DNA of 64,000 nucleotides, from NCBI RefSeq assembly GCF_002813135.1, contig NZ_PHTY01000001.1:2475501-2539500 (forward strand). Reading direction: 5' to 3'. The DNA comes from Ulvibacter sp. MAR_2010_11. Lineage in GTDB: Bacteria > Bacteroidota > Bacteroidia > Flavobacteriales > Flavobacteriaceae. Positions 19,358 through 27,796 of this stretch are shown in pieces. Below the pieces are notes generated by a model, which made no database searches, was not told the origin of the DNA, and saw only the letters and a program-made list of their open reading frames with translations. The translations under genes were made by a program, and so were the position numbers. Positions within the stretch are counted from its first letter, which is position 1. Each line of letters begins with the position of its first letter.

Positions 19358-19951
19358 TTACAAGTCGCAATTATCCGGACTAAGGGTAATTCCATTCAGG
19401 GTTTGCCATACACCACTTTCAAATTCCGCGGGTGAAAACCGAAAGACCACAATCGATTGTAATGTCTCTTCACACAAATCCTGATTGATAAGTACATTTA
19501 GTTGCAGCTCTTTTTTAGTTCGAAAGGCGTCGTAAATAGTAACCTTTCCTTCGAAAGTAGTTTCCGATTTTGCATCTTCACTTTTACGAATCACGGCAAT
19601 GGTTCCAGGAGGTACAATGGTTTTATCCTTATTAACCACATTCATTAAGCCATCGAAATAGTATTGCAAATACGTTTGCAGTTCATTTTCAGTTAGATTG
19701 GTAGTGCGATTAAATTTCCATGCAAAGACATAGGACCAAAAAAACGGACTGTCCGGTTTTCCCCACCCTGCAGGAAATCTTGCGTCTTCAAATCCTTCGA
19801 AATCTATCTCCGGTGCAAAATGTATAGGGAATTGAAAAATTTCCTTAGTCCAGGTACTATCAGCTTTTAATAAATTTAAGTTTTCGTTTTGCTGACTCAC
19901 TGCCACAATCGAGAATAATAGCAAAGCTGTGCGTAAAAATGTTTTTTTCAT
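19358..19951 (-). CDS. Exported protein of unknown function, downstream of yceI-like gene
   Basis: A 197-residue protein from the ATG at 19951 (MKKTFLRTALL), with a signal peptide to about residue 20. The frame runs 25 codons further upstream, but that part lacks signal-peptide character and reaches back into the preceding gene. The mature part has aromatic-rich segments (PFFWSYVFAWKF) and a C-terminal Cys pair. I do not recognise the family. It starts 31 bases behind the YceI-like gene and is probably cotranscribed. Confidence 0.75.
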   Translation of the reverse strand: MKKTFLRTALLLFSIVAVSQQNENLNLLKADSTWTKEIFQFPIHFAPEIDFEGFEDARFPAGWGKPDSPFFWSYVFAWKFNRTTNLTENELQTYLQYYFDGLMNVVNKDKTIVPPGTIAVIRKSEDAKSETTFEGKVTIYDAFRTKKELQLNVLINQDLCEETLQSIVVFRFSPAEFESGVWQTLNGITLSPDNCDL

Positions 19952-19982
19952 TCGGGATTGGTTTAATTTATGATCTTGCAAT

Positions 19983-20561
19983 TTATTTGGAGTTGATTGT
20001 AAACCGCAGATCGGCTTCAAAGCCAATGCCGTCAGAGATGGAATTGTCCATTAAGCTGCTGCTGTAGATAACCCCCCAGAGCGTTCGATTTATTTTAAAC
20101 CTGGTCGTCATTTGTAATTTTTCGTAATTCACTTCCGCCTGAAATTTAATCGGGTTGGTTTTTCCTTTTATGGTAAGATCGGCTTTTATTTCCAAGTGGG
20201 TGCTATCGTGATAAAATACGTCTGTGATCACCAATTTTGCTGTTGGATATAGTTTCACATCAAAAAAGTCTTCATTTTTTAAATGCTCGACCAGGTCTTT
20301 TTTGCCCTCTTCCTTCTCAATGTCCAGATTTACAATAGAATGCATGTCGATGATGAATGAACCTCCGGTAAGTACGTCCTTGGTTTTAATAAGATGTCCT
20401 TCTTTAAATGAAATGGTACCGTTATGCCCTCCAAAATAAAAGGTGTAGTCACAGGACCATTTTAATTCACTTTTTGATGAGTTTAAAGTGATGTTTTCCT
20501 GAGCATTGAGAAATGCTACCGTAAAAATTGCAAAAATGATACTTGAGATGTGTTTCTTCAT
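19983..20561 (-). CDS. YceI-like periplasmic lipid-binding protein
   Basis: A 192-residue protein with a signal peptide ending FLNAQ. The mature domain follows the YceI pattern: SSKSELKWSCDYTFYFGGHNGTISF, GGSFIIDMHSI, HLKNEDFFDVKLYPTA, TIKGKTNPIKF, then a C-terminal strand with KINRTLWGV. YceI proteins form a lipocalin-like barrel that binds isoprenoid-type lipids. The gene is divergent from a membrane-anchored winged-helix regulator (128 bases between starts) and leads a two-gene operon. A TAGTTTTA box on the minus strand at 20590-20597 could be its promoter. Confidence 0.85.
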   Translation of the reverse strand: MKKHISSIIFAIFTVAFLNAQENITLNSSKSELKWSCDYTFYFGGHNGTISFKEGHLIKTKDVLTGGSFIIDMHSIVNLDIEKEEGKKDLVEHLKNEDFFDVKLYPTAKLVITDVFYHDSTHLEIKADLTIKGKTNPIKFQAEVNYEKLQMTTRFKINRTLWGVIYSSSLMDNSISDGIGFEADLRFTINSK

Positions 20562-20688
20562 AGTAATACGTTTAGAGATTTATATTCAGGTAAAACTAGA
20601 GGGATGCCTCCGCCGAAATGTCAAAAAATTGTAAAAGAAGTGTGAACCCTTGTGAAAAGATTGAAATTGTATGTTATTTACACAAGCT

Positions 20689-21567
20689 ATGAGTAGAAAA
20701 AAGATTTACATACTGGTTGCCATACTAGTCCTGATTGTTTTCGCAGTGGGACTTTTAAATTCGGATAGGAAGAAGGACATCTTCGCCGAACGGGCTAAAA
20801 TTTCGCTTCGGGATATTGGGAATCAACTCTTGCTGGCCAATAACGACAGTACTTCCCTGGTCCAACCTGTGATTCAAATTACACAGTCAAAATATCAACT
20901 TTCTTTTCAAAAGCAACTTTCATTTGACCCCACCGACCTGGTTTCAATAACCCGTGAAAGCCTTCAGAAAGGAGAACTTCCCGAAAACTACCTGGTGGAA
21001 GTACTAGAGTGTGAAACCCAAGAAGTTGCCTATAGTTATGAAATGAAAAATAACGAAGAACTGAGTATTATTCCATGCGGCGGACGTATTTTGCCTGAAA
21101 ACTGTTATACAATCGACTTTAGATTCACCGATATTACTTCAGCTTCGGTGCTGTCGACCGGGAATAAACTCTTGCTATTGGTTTTTATGGGAGCTGTTTT
21201 TCTTTTTTTATATGAAGTTTTTTTCAGCAAAAGAAAGGCAAACATTCCTACCGAAGATGTTAATCCTAACTATACCGAAATAGGTAGCTTTCAGTTTTAT
21301 CCCGGTCAGAATAAATTAGTAAAAAAACCAAATGAAATAAATCTTTCAAGAAAAGAATGTGAGCTACTGGAAATATTTGTTGCAAACCTCAATCAGATTG
21401 TCAGTCGGGATGAACTCACCAAAAAGGTATGGGAAGATCACGGGGTATTTGTAGGCAGAAGTCTGGATACCTATGTTTCAAAGCTTCGGAAGAAATTACA
21501 GGAAGACGAAACAGTTCAACTGGTCAATGTACATGGCGTGGGCTATAAGTTGGAGATAGTTGGGTGA
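20689..21567 (+). CDS. Membrane-anchored winged-helix (OmpR-type) regulator
   Basis: A 292-residue protein from the ATG at 20689 (six codons inside the frame). An N-terminal transmembrane helix (about 5-22) is followed by an extracytoplasmic domain (about 25-155) containing two Cys, then a second helix (about 158-176). The C-terminal winged-helix domain (about 195-292) carries CELLEIFVANLNQIVSRDEL and SLDTYVSKLRKKL, as in PhoB/OmpR effectors. There is no receiver domain and no kinase. The layout recalls ToxR/CadC one-component membrane regulators, but with two helices and the DNA-binding domain at the C-terminus. It is divergent from yceI and may control it. Confidence 0.8.
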   Translation: MSRKKIYILVAILVLIVFAVGLLNSDRKKDIFAERAKISLRDIGNQLLLANNDSTSLVQPVIQITQSKYQLSFQKQLSFDPTDLVSITRESLQKGELPENYLVEVLECETQEVAYSYEMKNNEELSIIPCGGRILPENCYTIDFRFTDITSASVLSTGNKLLLLVFMGAVFLFLYEVFFSKRKANIPTEDVNPNYTEIGSFQFYPGQNKLVKKPNEINLSRKECELLEIFVANLNQIVSRDELTKKVWEDHGVFVGRSLDTYVSKLRKKLQEDETVQLVNVHGVGYKLEIVG

Positions 21568-21866
21568 AGCCTGGAGATAGATGCTACCTAATTTATTGCA
21601 CACCTTTTATCGCTAAAAAATGCAAGCATACAGCAATGTCTTTATAATACCTCACTGTGAAGAATCTTTTGAAGGTGATGTTCGTAACATGTAAGTACAC
21701 ACGCTGTTATTCGTCTTACTAATACATAGCTCATCGTTTGCGGTGGTATTATTTTACTTCACTGAAGAAGGTGCTGTAGATGCTTCGCTTATTAAAGATG
21801 GTCCTGATTGAGTAATTAATCCTTATCCTTAATACACCTAGTAATAGTAACCACTAATCCGAAAAA
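21568..21866 (+). pseudogene. Spacer with possible gene remnants
   Basis: Two short codon-like stretches are seen. A 24-codon frame runs from the ATG at 21620 to a stop at 21694. A startless frame of about 37 codons, hydrophobic and then acidic, ends at a TGA near 21811. The second reads LLFVLLIH, then AVVLFYFTEEGAVDASLIKDG. These could be the eroded ends of a small membrane protein, or chance. No promoter or terminator is clear. Confidence 0.2.
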
Positions 21867-22601
21867 ATGAAAGACAATAACTTCAGCAATCTAAGTGCAG
21901 TTTTTGTGAACTGCACCCTAAAAAAATCACCGGCACTAAGTCATACTTCCACCCTAATGGACGTTTCCAAATCCATTATGAAAAAAGAAAATGTGATGGT
22001 AGAAGAAATAAGATTTATCGATCATGATGTGGCATCCGGGGTGTATCCCGATATGAAAACACAGGGATGGGAGAAAGATGAGTGGCCGGAGCTCTTTTCA
22101 AAAATATTTGCCGCCGATATACTGGTTATTGGAACGCCTATTTGGCTCGGAGAGAAATCGTCTGAAGCGCAAAAATTAATAGAGCGTTTGTACTCCATGA
22201 GCGGTCAAACAAATGAGAAAGGACAGTATCTTTTTTACGGGAAAGTTGGGGGGACCGTAATTACCGGAAATGAAGATGGCGTAAAACATTGTGCTATGGG
22301 AATTTTATATGCCCTTCAGCACGTTGGGTATTCCATTCCACCACAAGCCGACTGCGGATGGCTGGGTGATATAGGACCGGGGCCTAGTTATGGGGATACA
22401 GAGTGGAATGGCAAAAAACTTAAAACGTCTATAGGATTCGATTCCGATTTCACCAACCGAAATACAACATTTATGACCTACAACTTGTTGCATTTGGCCA
22501 ACCTATTAAAATCGAATGGGGGATATCCTTCCTACGGTAATTCAAGAAGTGAGTGGGATGCCGGCACCCATTGGAATTTTGAAAACCCGGAGTACCGGTA
22601 G
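21867..22601 (+). CDS. Flavodoxin-like NAD(P)H-dependent FMN reductase
   Basis: A 244-residue flavodoxin-fold protein. The first strand and phosphate loop (AVFVNCTLKKSPALSHTS) bind FMN, and the second signature (ADILVIGTPIWLGEKSSEAQ) lies near residues 90-110, as in the NADPH-dependent FMN reductase family. The third segment, GGTVITGNEDG with a following Cys and His, completes the flavin site. It reduces flavin or quinones; the physiological acceptor is unknown. Monocistronic, convergent with rlmF. Confidence 0.85.
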   Translation: MKDNNFSNLSAVFVNCTLKKSPALSHTSTLMDVSKSIMKKENVMVEEIRFIDHDVASGVYPDMKTQGWEKDEWPELFSKIFAADILVIGTPIWLGEKSSEAQKLIERLYSMSGQTNEKGQYLFYGKVGGTVITGNEDGVKHCAMGILYALQHVGYSIPPQADCGWLGDIGPGPSYGDTEWNGKKLKTSIGFDSDFTNRNTTFMTYNLLHLANLLKSNGGYPSYGNSRSEWDAGTHWNFENPEYR

Positions 22602-22667
22602 GGCAATAGGTGGGAGTATGCAAGTACCTATATAAATTAAAATCACAATTTGTCAATTGTATTTTTG

Positions 22668-23540
22668 CTAAAATTTCCAGGCAACAATCCTGCTTTGCTT
22701 ATTGCCTTGTTCCATTGCAATGGTGGTATGGGTCGTCTTTAATTTGTCTAATTGTTTATAGATAGCCGGAAGGTGTTCTTTTTTGGAAACCAGGGTCGTA
22801 AACCATCCCACCTGACTTTTAACCAACACACTTTGCTTGATCATTCGCTTTATAAACAAGGCTTCGCCACCGTTACACCAAAGTTCATTCGCCTGACCTC
22901 CAAAATTTAGGACAATTTCTTTTTTGGTCTGTTGCGGTGCCTCGTCACCAAGGTTACGTAATTTTCGGAGTGTTCCCTTTACCGCTTCTTCTTCGGAGGT
23001 ATGAAAGGGAGGATTGCACATGCTAAAGTGAAAGTACTCACCCTTTTTAATAATCTCTTCAAATATTTGGGCATGGTTGCCCTGATATCTTATTTCAATA
23101 CTGTCTTTTAGGCCTTCAGTAGCATTTACATTTTTTATTGCGTTTGCCACCGCAGCAGGGTTTATATCTACACCTACCATCTGCCAATTATGGATTCTTG
23201 TCGCAAGGATAGGATACACACAGTTGGCGCCTGTACCTATGTCCAGACCTTTAATAGCCGAAGGTTTCCCTCCTTTTGGAAGTAAATCGTTAATATGATG
23301 AATATAATCTGCTCTTCCGGGAATAGGAGGACAGAGATAGTATGGCGGGATGTTCCAGTCGGTTAAATTGTAATGATGCAGCAGCAGCGCTTTGTTAAGG
23401 TGTAGCACCGCCTTGTTATCGGAAAAATTAACGGTGTCTAAACCTGCCTGCCCTTTATACACATATTCTTGTAAAGGTGGATGTGTCTTGATTAAGGCTG
23501 TAAAATTGTACGGCGCGGCGTGAATATTATTAGGATGCAC
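22668..23540 (-). CDS. rlmF: 23S rRNA (adenine-1618-N6)-methyltransferase RlmF
   Basis: A 290-residue class I methyltransferase. The SAM site is GLDIGTGANCVYPIL and the catalytic motif is NPPF (MCNPPFHTSEEEA), which marks N6-adenine methyltransferases of the RlmF family. Length is close to E. coli RlmF (about 308). The N-terminus begins MHPNNIHAAPYNFTAL, typical of the family. It methylates A1618-equivalent of 23S rRNA. Probably monocistronic. Confidence 0.9.
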   Translation of the reverse strand: MHPNNIHAAPYNFTALIKTHPPLQEYVYKGQAGLDTVNFSDNKAVLHLNKALLLHHYNLTDWNIPPYYLCPPIPGRADYIHHINDLLPKGGKPSAIKGLDIGTGANCVYPILATRIHNWQMVGVDINPAAVANAIKNVNATEGLKDSIEIRYQGNHAQIFEEIIKKGEYFHFSMCNPPFHTSEEEAVKGTLRKLRNLGDEAPQQTKKEIVLNFGGQANELWCNGGEALFIKRMIKQSVLVKSQVGWFTTLVSKKEHLPAIYKQLDKLKTTHTTIAMEQGNKQSRIVAWKF

Positions 23541-23674
23541 TTTGAATGGGTTTAAGAGGTGAAGCTACGATATTTGGTGCAACTTCACACGCTGAGTTTT
23601 ACTATTCAGCTTCAAAGGCGCATAAAATTAAGGGAATCAGGGACATACTAAAGTAGGGGATTACCGGAAAACTA

Positions 23675-24052
23675 TTACCCGGCCGCTTCTATCATTTCTC
23701 CTTTTTCGGTCACAGCGAGCTTTCCCCATTCGGCGATGGAGGTCAATACAGGAGCTAAACTTTCGCCAAAAGGTGTCAACGCGTATTCTACTTTTAAAGG
23801 CGGTTTTTTTGTATACACATTTCTGGAAATCAACCCATCCTTTTCCAATTGTTTCAACTGTAAACTAAGAGTACGCTCTGTGATGGTTGAAATTAATTTA
23901 TGTAATTCATTGTAGCGCTTTTTACCATCAATCAGATAAATTAAAATCACACTTTTCCATTTCCCACCTATAAATTCCATGGCAATACTGGTGGAACAAG
24001 AGAAGAGCTTGTCGTTGTATTTTATAAGGCGCTGTTTCGATTTGGCCATCAT
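23675..24052 (-). CDS. HxlR-family transcriptional regulator
   Basis: A 125-residue winged-helix protein from the tandem ATGs at 24052/24049. The frame extends to a GTG at 24073, but that codon overlaps the likely -7 box, so the inner start is chosen. Features are the conserved N-terminal Cys (KLFSCSTSIA), FIGGKWKSVILIYLIDG, TERTLSLQLKQLEKDGLISR and YALTPFGESLAPVL. HxlR proteins sense electrophiles or redox change, often through this Cys. The divergent quinone oxidoreductase gene is the probable target; matched palindromes lie before both genes. Confidence 0.93.
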   Translation of the reverse strand: MMAKSKQRLIKYNDKLFSCSTSIAMEFIGGKWKSVILIYLIDGKKRYNELHKLISTITERTLSLQLKQLEKDGLISRNVYTKKPPLKVEYALTPFGESLAPVLTSIAEWGKLAVTEKGEMIEAAG

Positions 24053-24072
24053 TGTATTTGGATTATATATCA

Positions 24073-24080
24073 CAAAGCTA
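24073..24080 (-). promoter_or_regulatory. -7 box of the hxlR gene
   Basis: On the minus strand the sequence reads TAGCTTTG (TAnnTTTG), with a TTG 20 bases upstream. A transcript would start about 14 bases before the ATG at 24052. Confidence 0.5.
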
Positions 24081-24102
24081 CAACACTATAGATTAGTATA
24101 CA

Positions 24103-24119
24103 ACTATACTTTTTATAGT
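24103..24119. promoter_or_regulatory. HxlR operator 1 (inverted repeat)
   Basis: ACTAT-N7-ATAGT, 17 bases, with the core ACTTTTT. It lies just upstream of the hxlR promoter -33 region and is identical to operator 2 at 24238 except for one base. Confidence 0.6.
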
Positions 24120-24227
24120 AAAAATTATTACCTTTAAACATCTCAATATCAAATAAGTAATAAAGAATAACACTAAAATAGTGTACTATCCTTTTTGACC
24201 GTTATTGCGAGATATAAATACTATCTA

Positions 24228-24254
24228 TACTTTTGTCACTATACTTTTGATAGT
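24228..24254 (+). promoter_or_regulatory. HxlR operator 2 overlapping the oxidoreductase promoter
   Basis: ACTAT-N7-ATAGT at 24238-24254 matches operator 1 in 16 of 17 bases. Two TACTTTTG boxes (24228-24235 and 24242-24249) fit TAnnTTTG; the second lies inside the palindrome, so a bound regulator would block it. The oxidoreductase starts at 24299. Confidence 0.6.
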
Positions 24255-24298
24255 TAAAATTAAAGCAAACCAGTTACAGAATATATCACAGGATAAAG

Positions 24299-25312
24299 AT
24301 GAAAGCAATAGGATTTAAACAATCATTACCCATTACAGACAAGGAAAGCTTGATAGCGTTTGAAACTGAAAAACCAAGCCCTTCCGGCTTCGACTTATTA
24401 GTAAAAATTGAAGCGATTTCGGTAAATCCGGTAGATTTTAAAGTGAGACAAAACGCCGCAAAGGACATCGTATTGGAAATACCCAAAATTATTGGTTGGG
24501 ATGCAGTTGGAACCGTGGAAGGTGTAGGGGAACAAACTACCACATTTAAAGTGGGAGATAAGGTGTATTACGCAGGTGATATCACACGCCCCGGGAGCAA
24601 CGCCGAATATCAATTGATAGATGAACGAATTGTGGGCAGAAAGCCCAAAAACTTAAGCCTAGCCGAAGCAGCAGCCATTCCGTTAACGGGTCTCACAGCC
24701 TACGAAGCACTTTTCGACCGTATAAAGATTAATCCCGAAACCGACAAAGGTAAAACAGTACTCATTCTTGCCGGGGCAGGGGGAGTAGGTTCAATTGCCA
24801 TTCAGCTGGCTAAAAAAATCGGGAATCTTACTGTAATTGCAACCGCCTCGAGGGAGGATTCTAAAGATTGGTGTAAGAAATTGGGCGCCGATTTCGTGGT
24901 AAATCATCACAATCTAAAGGAAGAATTAAACAAAATAGGGCATGGCGAAGTAGATTATATTTTAGACTTTGTGAGTATGGAAGCGTATTGGGAAACAGCG
25001 ATCGATATTATAAAGCCTCAAGGACATATTGTTACCATCACCGGCAGTAAGAAGCCGTTGGACATTAATCTGCTGAAAGATAAGAGTATCACCTTAACAT
25101 GGGAACTAATGTATACCCGTTCTATGTTTACAACTCATGATATGGAGCGACAAGCTTCTATTTTAAATCATATTGGCGATTTATTGGAGCAGGGAGTGCT
25201 CATCACAACACTGTCGACTACCCTAAACGGATTTACGGTAGATAACTTAAAAGAAGCACACAAACTACAAGAGTCCGGTAAAAGTATCGGGAAGACGGTG
25301 ATTGTGTTTTAA
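24299..25312 (+). CDS. MDR-family quinone oxidoreductase / zinc-independent alcohol dehydrogenase
   Basis: A 337-residue medium-chain dehydrogenase/reductase. The catalytic domain (about 1-125) has SVNPVDFKVRQN and GWDAVGTVEGVG but lacks the Cys/His zinc ligands. The Rossmann domain begins VLILAGAGGVGSIAIQLAK. The C-terminus ends SGKSIGKTVI, as in quinone oxidoreductases that detoxify reactive carbonyls. It is divergent from hxlR with a shared palindromic operator, a common arrangement for electrophile-responsive reductases. Confidence 0.92.
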   Translation: MKAIGFKQSLPITDKESLIAFETEKPSPSGFDLLVKIEAISVNPVDFKVRQNAAKDIVLEIPKIIGWDAVGTVEGVGEQTTTFKVGDKVYYAGDITRPGSNAEYQLIDERIVGRKPKNLSLAEAAAIPLTGLTAYEALFDRIKINPETDKGKTVLILAGAGGVGSIAIQLAKKIGNLTVIATASREDSKDWCKKLGADFVVNHHNLKEELNKIGHGEVDYILDFVSMEAYWETAIDIIKPQGHIVTITGSKKPLDINLLKDKSITLTWELMYTRSMFTTHDMERQASILNHIGDLLEQGVLITTLSTTLNGFTVDNLKEAHKLQESGKSIGKTVIVF

Positions 25313-25370
25313 AAAGTACTTCTAAGGAACACGAATGAAATTATTACGTAGAAAATCAAGCGGAATTTAA

Positions 25371-26450
25371 TTAATCCTGCAGCGAGTCATAAAAATTATC
25401 GATCTGTTTCTGAGCGCTTTCCAACTCTTCCTCCGAAGGGTAAGGGCGTTGGTGTGATGCTTTGCTTTCAGGCTCAAAGCTCAAAGAGGTAAATAGCGGA
25501 AAATGATCTGAATGCACATCGTCACCCTTTTCAATGTGCTTCAGCTTAAAATGGGCAGAAATAAAAATATGATCCAAAGGCCAACGCATAATTGGGTTGT
25601 TGGCATTAAACGTATTAAACAAACCCCTCCCTTTTCTCACATCCAGTAACCTGCTCACCTGCTGAAACAGAATGGAAGTTCTTGACCAGGCAACATCGTT
25701 AAAATCTCCAATTACAATTACCGGATACTTCGATTCTAACGCCAATTTGGCAATGAGCATCATTTCGGCGTCCCTGTCGGTACTCATGGGATTCTCCTGC
25801 GGCATAGGCGGAGTAGGATGAATGGCGAAAATTTGGATCGTATCGTTGGCAGTGAGAAGTACCTTGGTATGGATAGATGGAATACTGTCACTTACCAGAT
25901 ATTTTACGTGGGTGTCGAACAGCGGTAATTTTGAATAGAACAACATTCCGTAGGTATTGTCCAGGGGGACTTCCACCTGATGTGAATAGTTGGAATCCAC
26001 TTCCTTTTTAATACGTTGCATCCACGGCATATTGGTTTCGGTGAATAACAGCAAATCGGCATTGTATGTATTGATCTGCTCACAAAGTGCCTCGTATTTT
26101 GTATTCTCCTGATATACATTCGAAGTGTAAAGCGTTAGCCCCGGGGCAGCTGTGTTGGTGGCATTCTCCATTTCGAACGGACCAAAGACGGTGTAGGGTA
26201 GAATTTTCGTAAACTGAAACAGAAAGCACGCTATAAGCACTATACTAAAGGCATAATCCCGCCATTCCTTAAAATTGAAACGTATCATATACACCAGTAA
26301 GGCAATGAGCGTAAGAAAAGTGAGCTGCAGATGCGGGAAATCGAATATCCGGATCCACCAATAATCTACCGCAACATAAGGAAAGAGTGATAATACGACG
26401 GCAAGGATTCCAAAGCCGGTTAAAAATGATTTTAAAGTGTCTTTTTTCAA
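25371..26450 (-). CDS. Membrane-anchored endonuclease/exonuclease/phosphatase-family protein
   Basis: A 359-residue protein with about three transmembrane helices at the N-terminus (about 8-27, 37-54, 66-83), then an EEP domain facing the periplasm or outside. Motifs are LYTSNVYQEN, LLFTETN, IHPTPP, VIGDFNDVAWS, LDHIFIS and the terminal HSDHFPL, covering the metal-binding and catalytic Asp, Glu, Asn and His. The family hydrolyses phosphodiesters (nucleic acid or phospholipid); this membrane-linked type is common in Bacteroidetes but its substrate is unknown. The C-terminal tail is acidic. Confidence 0.87.
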   Translation of the reverse strand: MKKDTLKSFLTGFGILAVVLSLFPYVAVDYWWIRIFDFPHLQLTFLTLIALLVYMIRFNFKEWRDYAFSIVLIACFLFQFTKILPYTVFGPFEMENATNTAAPGLTLYTSNVYQENTKYEALCEQINTYNADLLLFTETNMPWMQRIKKEVDSNYSHQVEVPLDNTYGMLFYSKLPLFDTHVKYLVSDSIPSIHTKVLLTANDTIQIFAIHPTPPMPQENPMSTDRDAEMMLIAKLALESKYPVIVIGDFNDVAWSRTSILFQQVSRLLDVRKGRGLFNTFNANNPIMRWPLDHIFISAHFKLKHIEKGDDVHSDHFPLFTSLSFEPESKASHQRPYPSEEELESAQKQIDNFYDSLQD

Positions 26451-26603
26451 TTGATGGTGCTTATGGACACAATATACGCACTTATTTATAAGTGTTTTAA
26501 AAATTTTTAAACGGAAGTTTCTTCCAAAAATTCCACATTATTTTATCGTATCTTTAAAAGTATGGGCACGAAGCCGATAAACTAACCAAATAATAGAATC
26601 GAA

Positions 26604-27658
26604 ATGAATACAACACAAGTAAAAGCCTACGGTACAAAAGCTGCCGATGCCTCTTTAAAGCAGATGGATATTCCGCGTAGAGCAGTAATGGCAAAAGATG
26701 TAGAGATAGATATATTGTATTGTGGCGTCTGTCATTCCGATTTGCATTTTGCGAAAAACGATTGGGGCATGACCCAATATCCCGTGGTGCCCGGTCATGA
26801 GATCGTAGGCACGGTTACGCGGGTAGGGGACAGCGTAACAAAATACAAAAAAGGGGATCTGGTGGCGGTTGGCTGCCTGGTCGATTCTTGTCGTAGCTGT
26901 AACAACTGTAAAAACGATTTGGAACAATACTGCCCCGAGTGGGTGGGCACCTTCGGGGGTACGACAAACATTTAGACACCACTACCCATGGGGGCTATTC
27001 CGAAAGTATTGTGGTAGACGAAGCCTTTGTGCTACGCGTCCCGGAAAATCTGGACAAGGCAGGCGTTGCTCCGGTCTTATGTGCCGGCATTACCGTCTGG
27101 TCGCCGTTGAAACACTGGAAGGTAGGCAAAGGGAGTAAGGTGGCGGTAGTAGGTCTGGGCGGACTGGGCCATATGGCCATAAAATTAGCCCACGCCATGG
27201 GCGCACACGTTAGTTTGTTTTCGCGCTCCACCAACAAGAATGCTGATGCCATAGCCCTGGGTGCTCACGAGGTGATACTTTCCACGGACGACGCTCAAAT
27301 GGAAAAGGCATCGGGACAATTTGATGTAATTATCGATACTGTGCCCTATGCACACGACTTAAACGCCTATGTAGGCACATTAAACACCGGCGGGACACTG
27401 GTAGTGGTAGGTTATTTAGGGCCGCTGGACCCGATGTTGGTGACCGTCCCAATGATCATGGGGCGTAAATCGGTGGCGGGGTCTTTAATTGGTGGGATTG
27501 CCGAAACTCAGGAATTACTGGACTTTTGCGGGAAGCACAACATCACCCCAGACGTAGAAGTGATCCCCATGCAGTATATCAACACGGCTTATGAGCGTAT
27601 GCTGAAAAGCGACGTGAAATACCGTTTTGTGATCGATATGAAGTCGTTAAAAAGCTAA
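26604..27658 (+). pseudogene. Zinc-dependent NAD(P) alcohol dehydrogenase with a one-base frameshift
   Basis: Two overlapping frames make one cinnamyl-alcohol-dehydrogenase-like (YahK-type) protein of about 351 residues. The first frame (26604-26975) has the catalytic zinc site CGVCHSD and GHE, the structural zinc CxxCxxC (SCNNCKNDLEQYC), then TFGG. The second frame, entered near 26960, continues YDKHLDTTTHGGYSE with the Rossmann motif VVGLGGLGHMAIKLA. The break lies in a run of five G (26955-26959); six would restore the frame. It could be a real mutation, slippage-based switching, or a sequencing error. The protein otherwise looks intact, with no other stop. Confidence 0.85.
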
Positions 27659-27682
27659 TCAGCAACTACATTTTTAAAAATT

Positions 27683-27720
27683 AAAACCCGGTATGCGCGA
27701 AAGTGTGTGTTGGGTTTTTT
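27683..27720 (+). terminator. Terminator with GNRA-type loop
   Basis: Arms 27683-27698 and 27703-27718 pair throughout in RNA (with G-U pairs) around a GAAA loop at 27699-27702, followed by a U run. It lies 25 bases after the alcohol dehydrogenase stop. Confidence 0.8.
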
Positions 27721-27796
27721 GTCTTGTAGGAGTGGAGAAAAGTTAAGTGTATGCAAAATGCTTAGAATTTCCTAACTTGTGGAAAATTAGCACGCT

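Noticed and set aside
26869..27138. 89-codon plus-strand frame across the alcohol dehydrogenase break
   Set aside because: It is the third frame of the dehydrogenase and carries none of its motifs; it does not bridge the frameshift.
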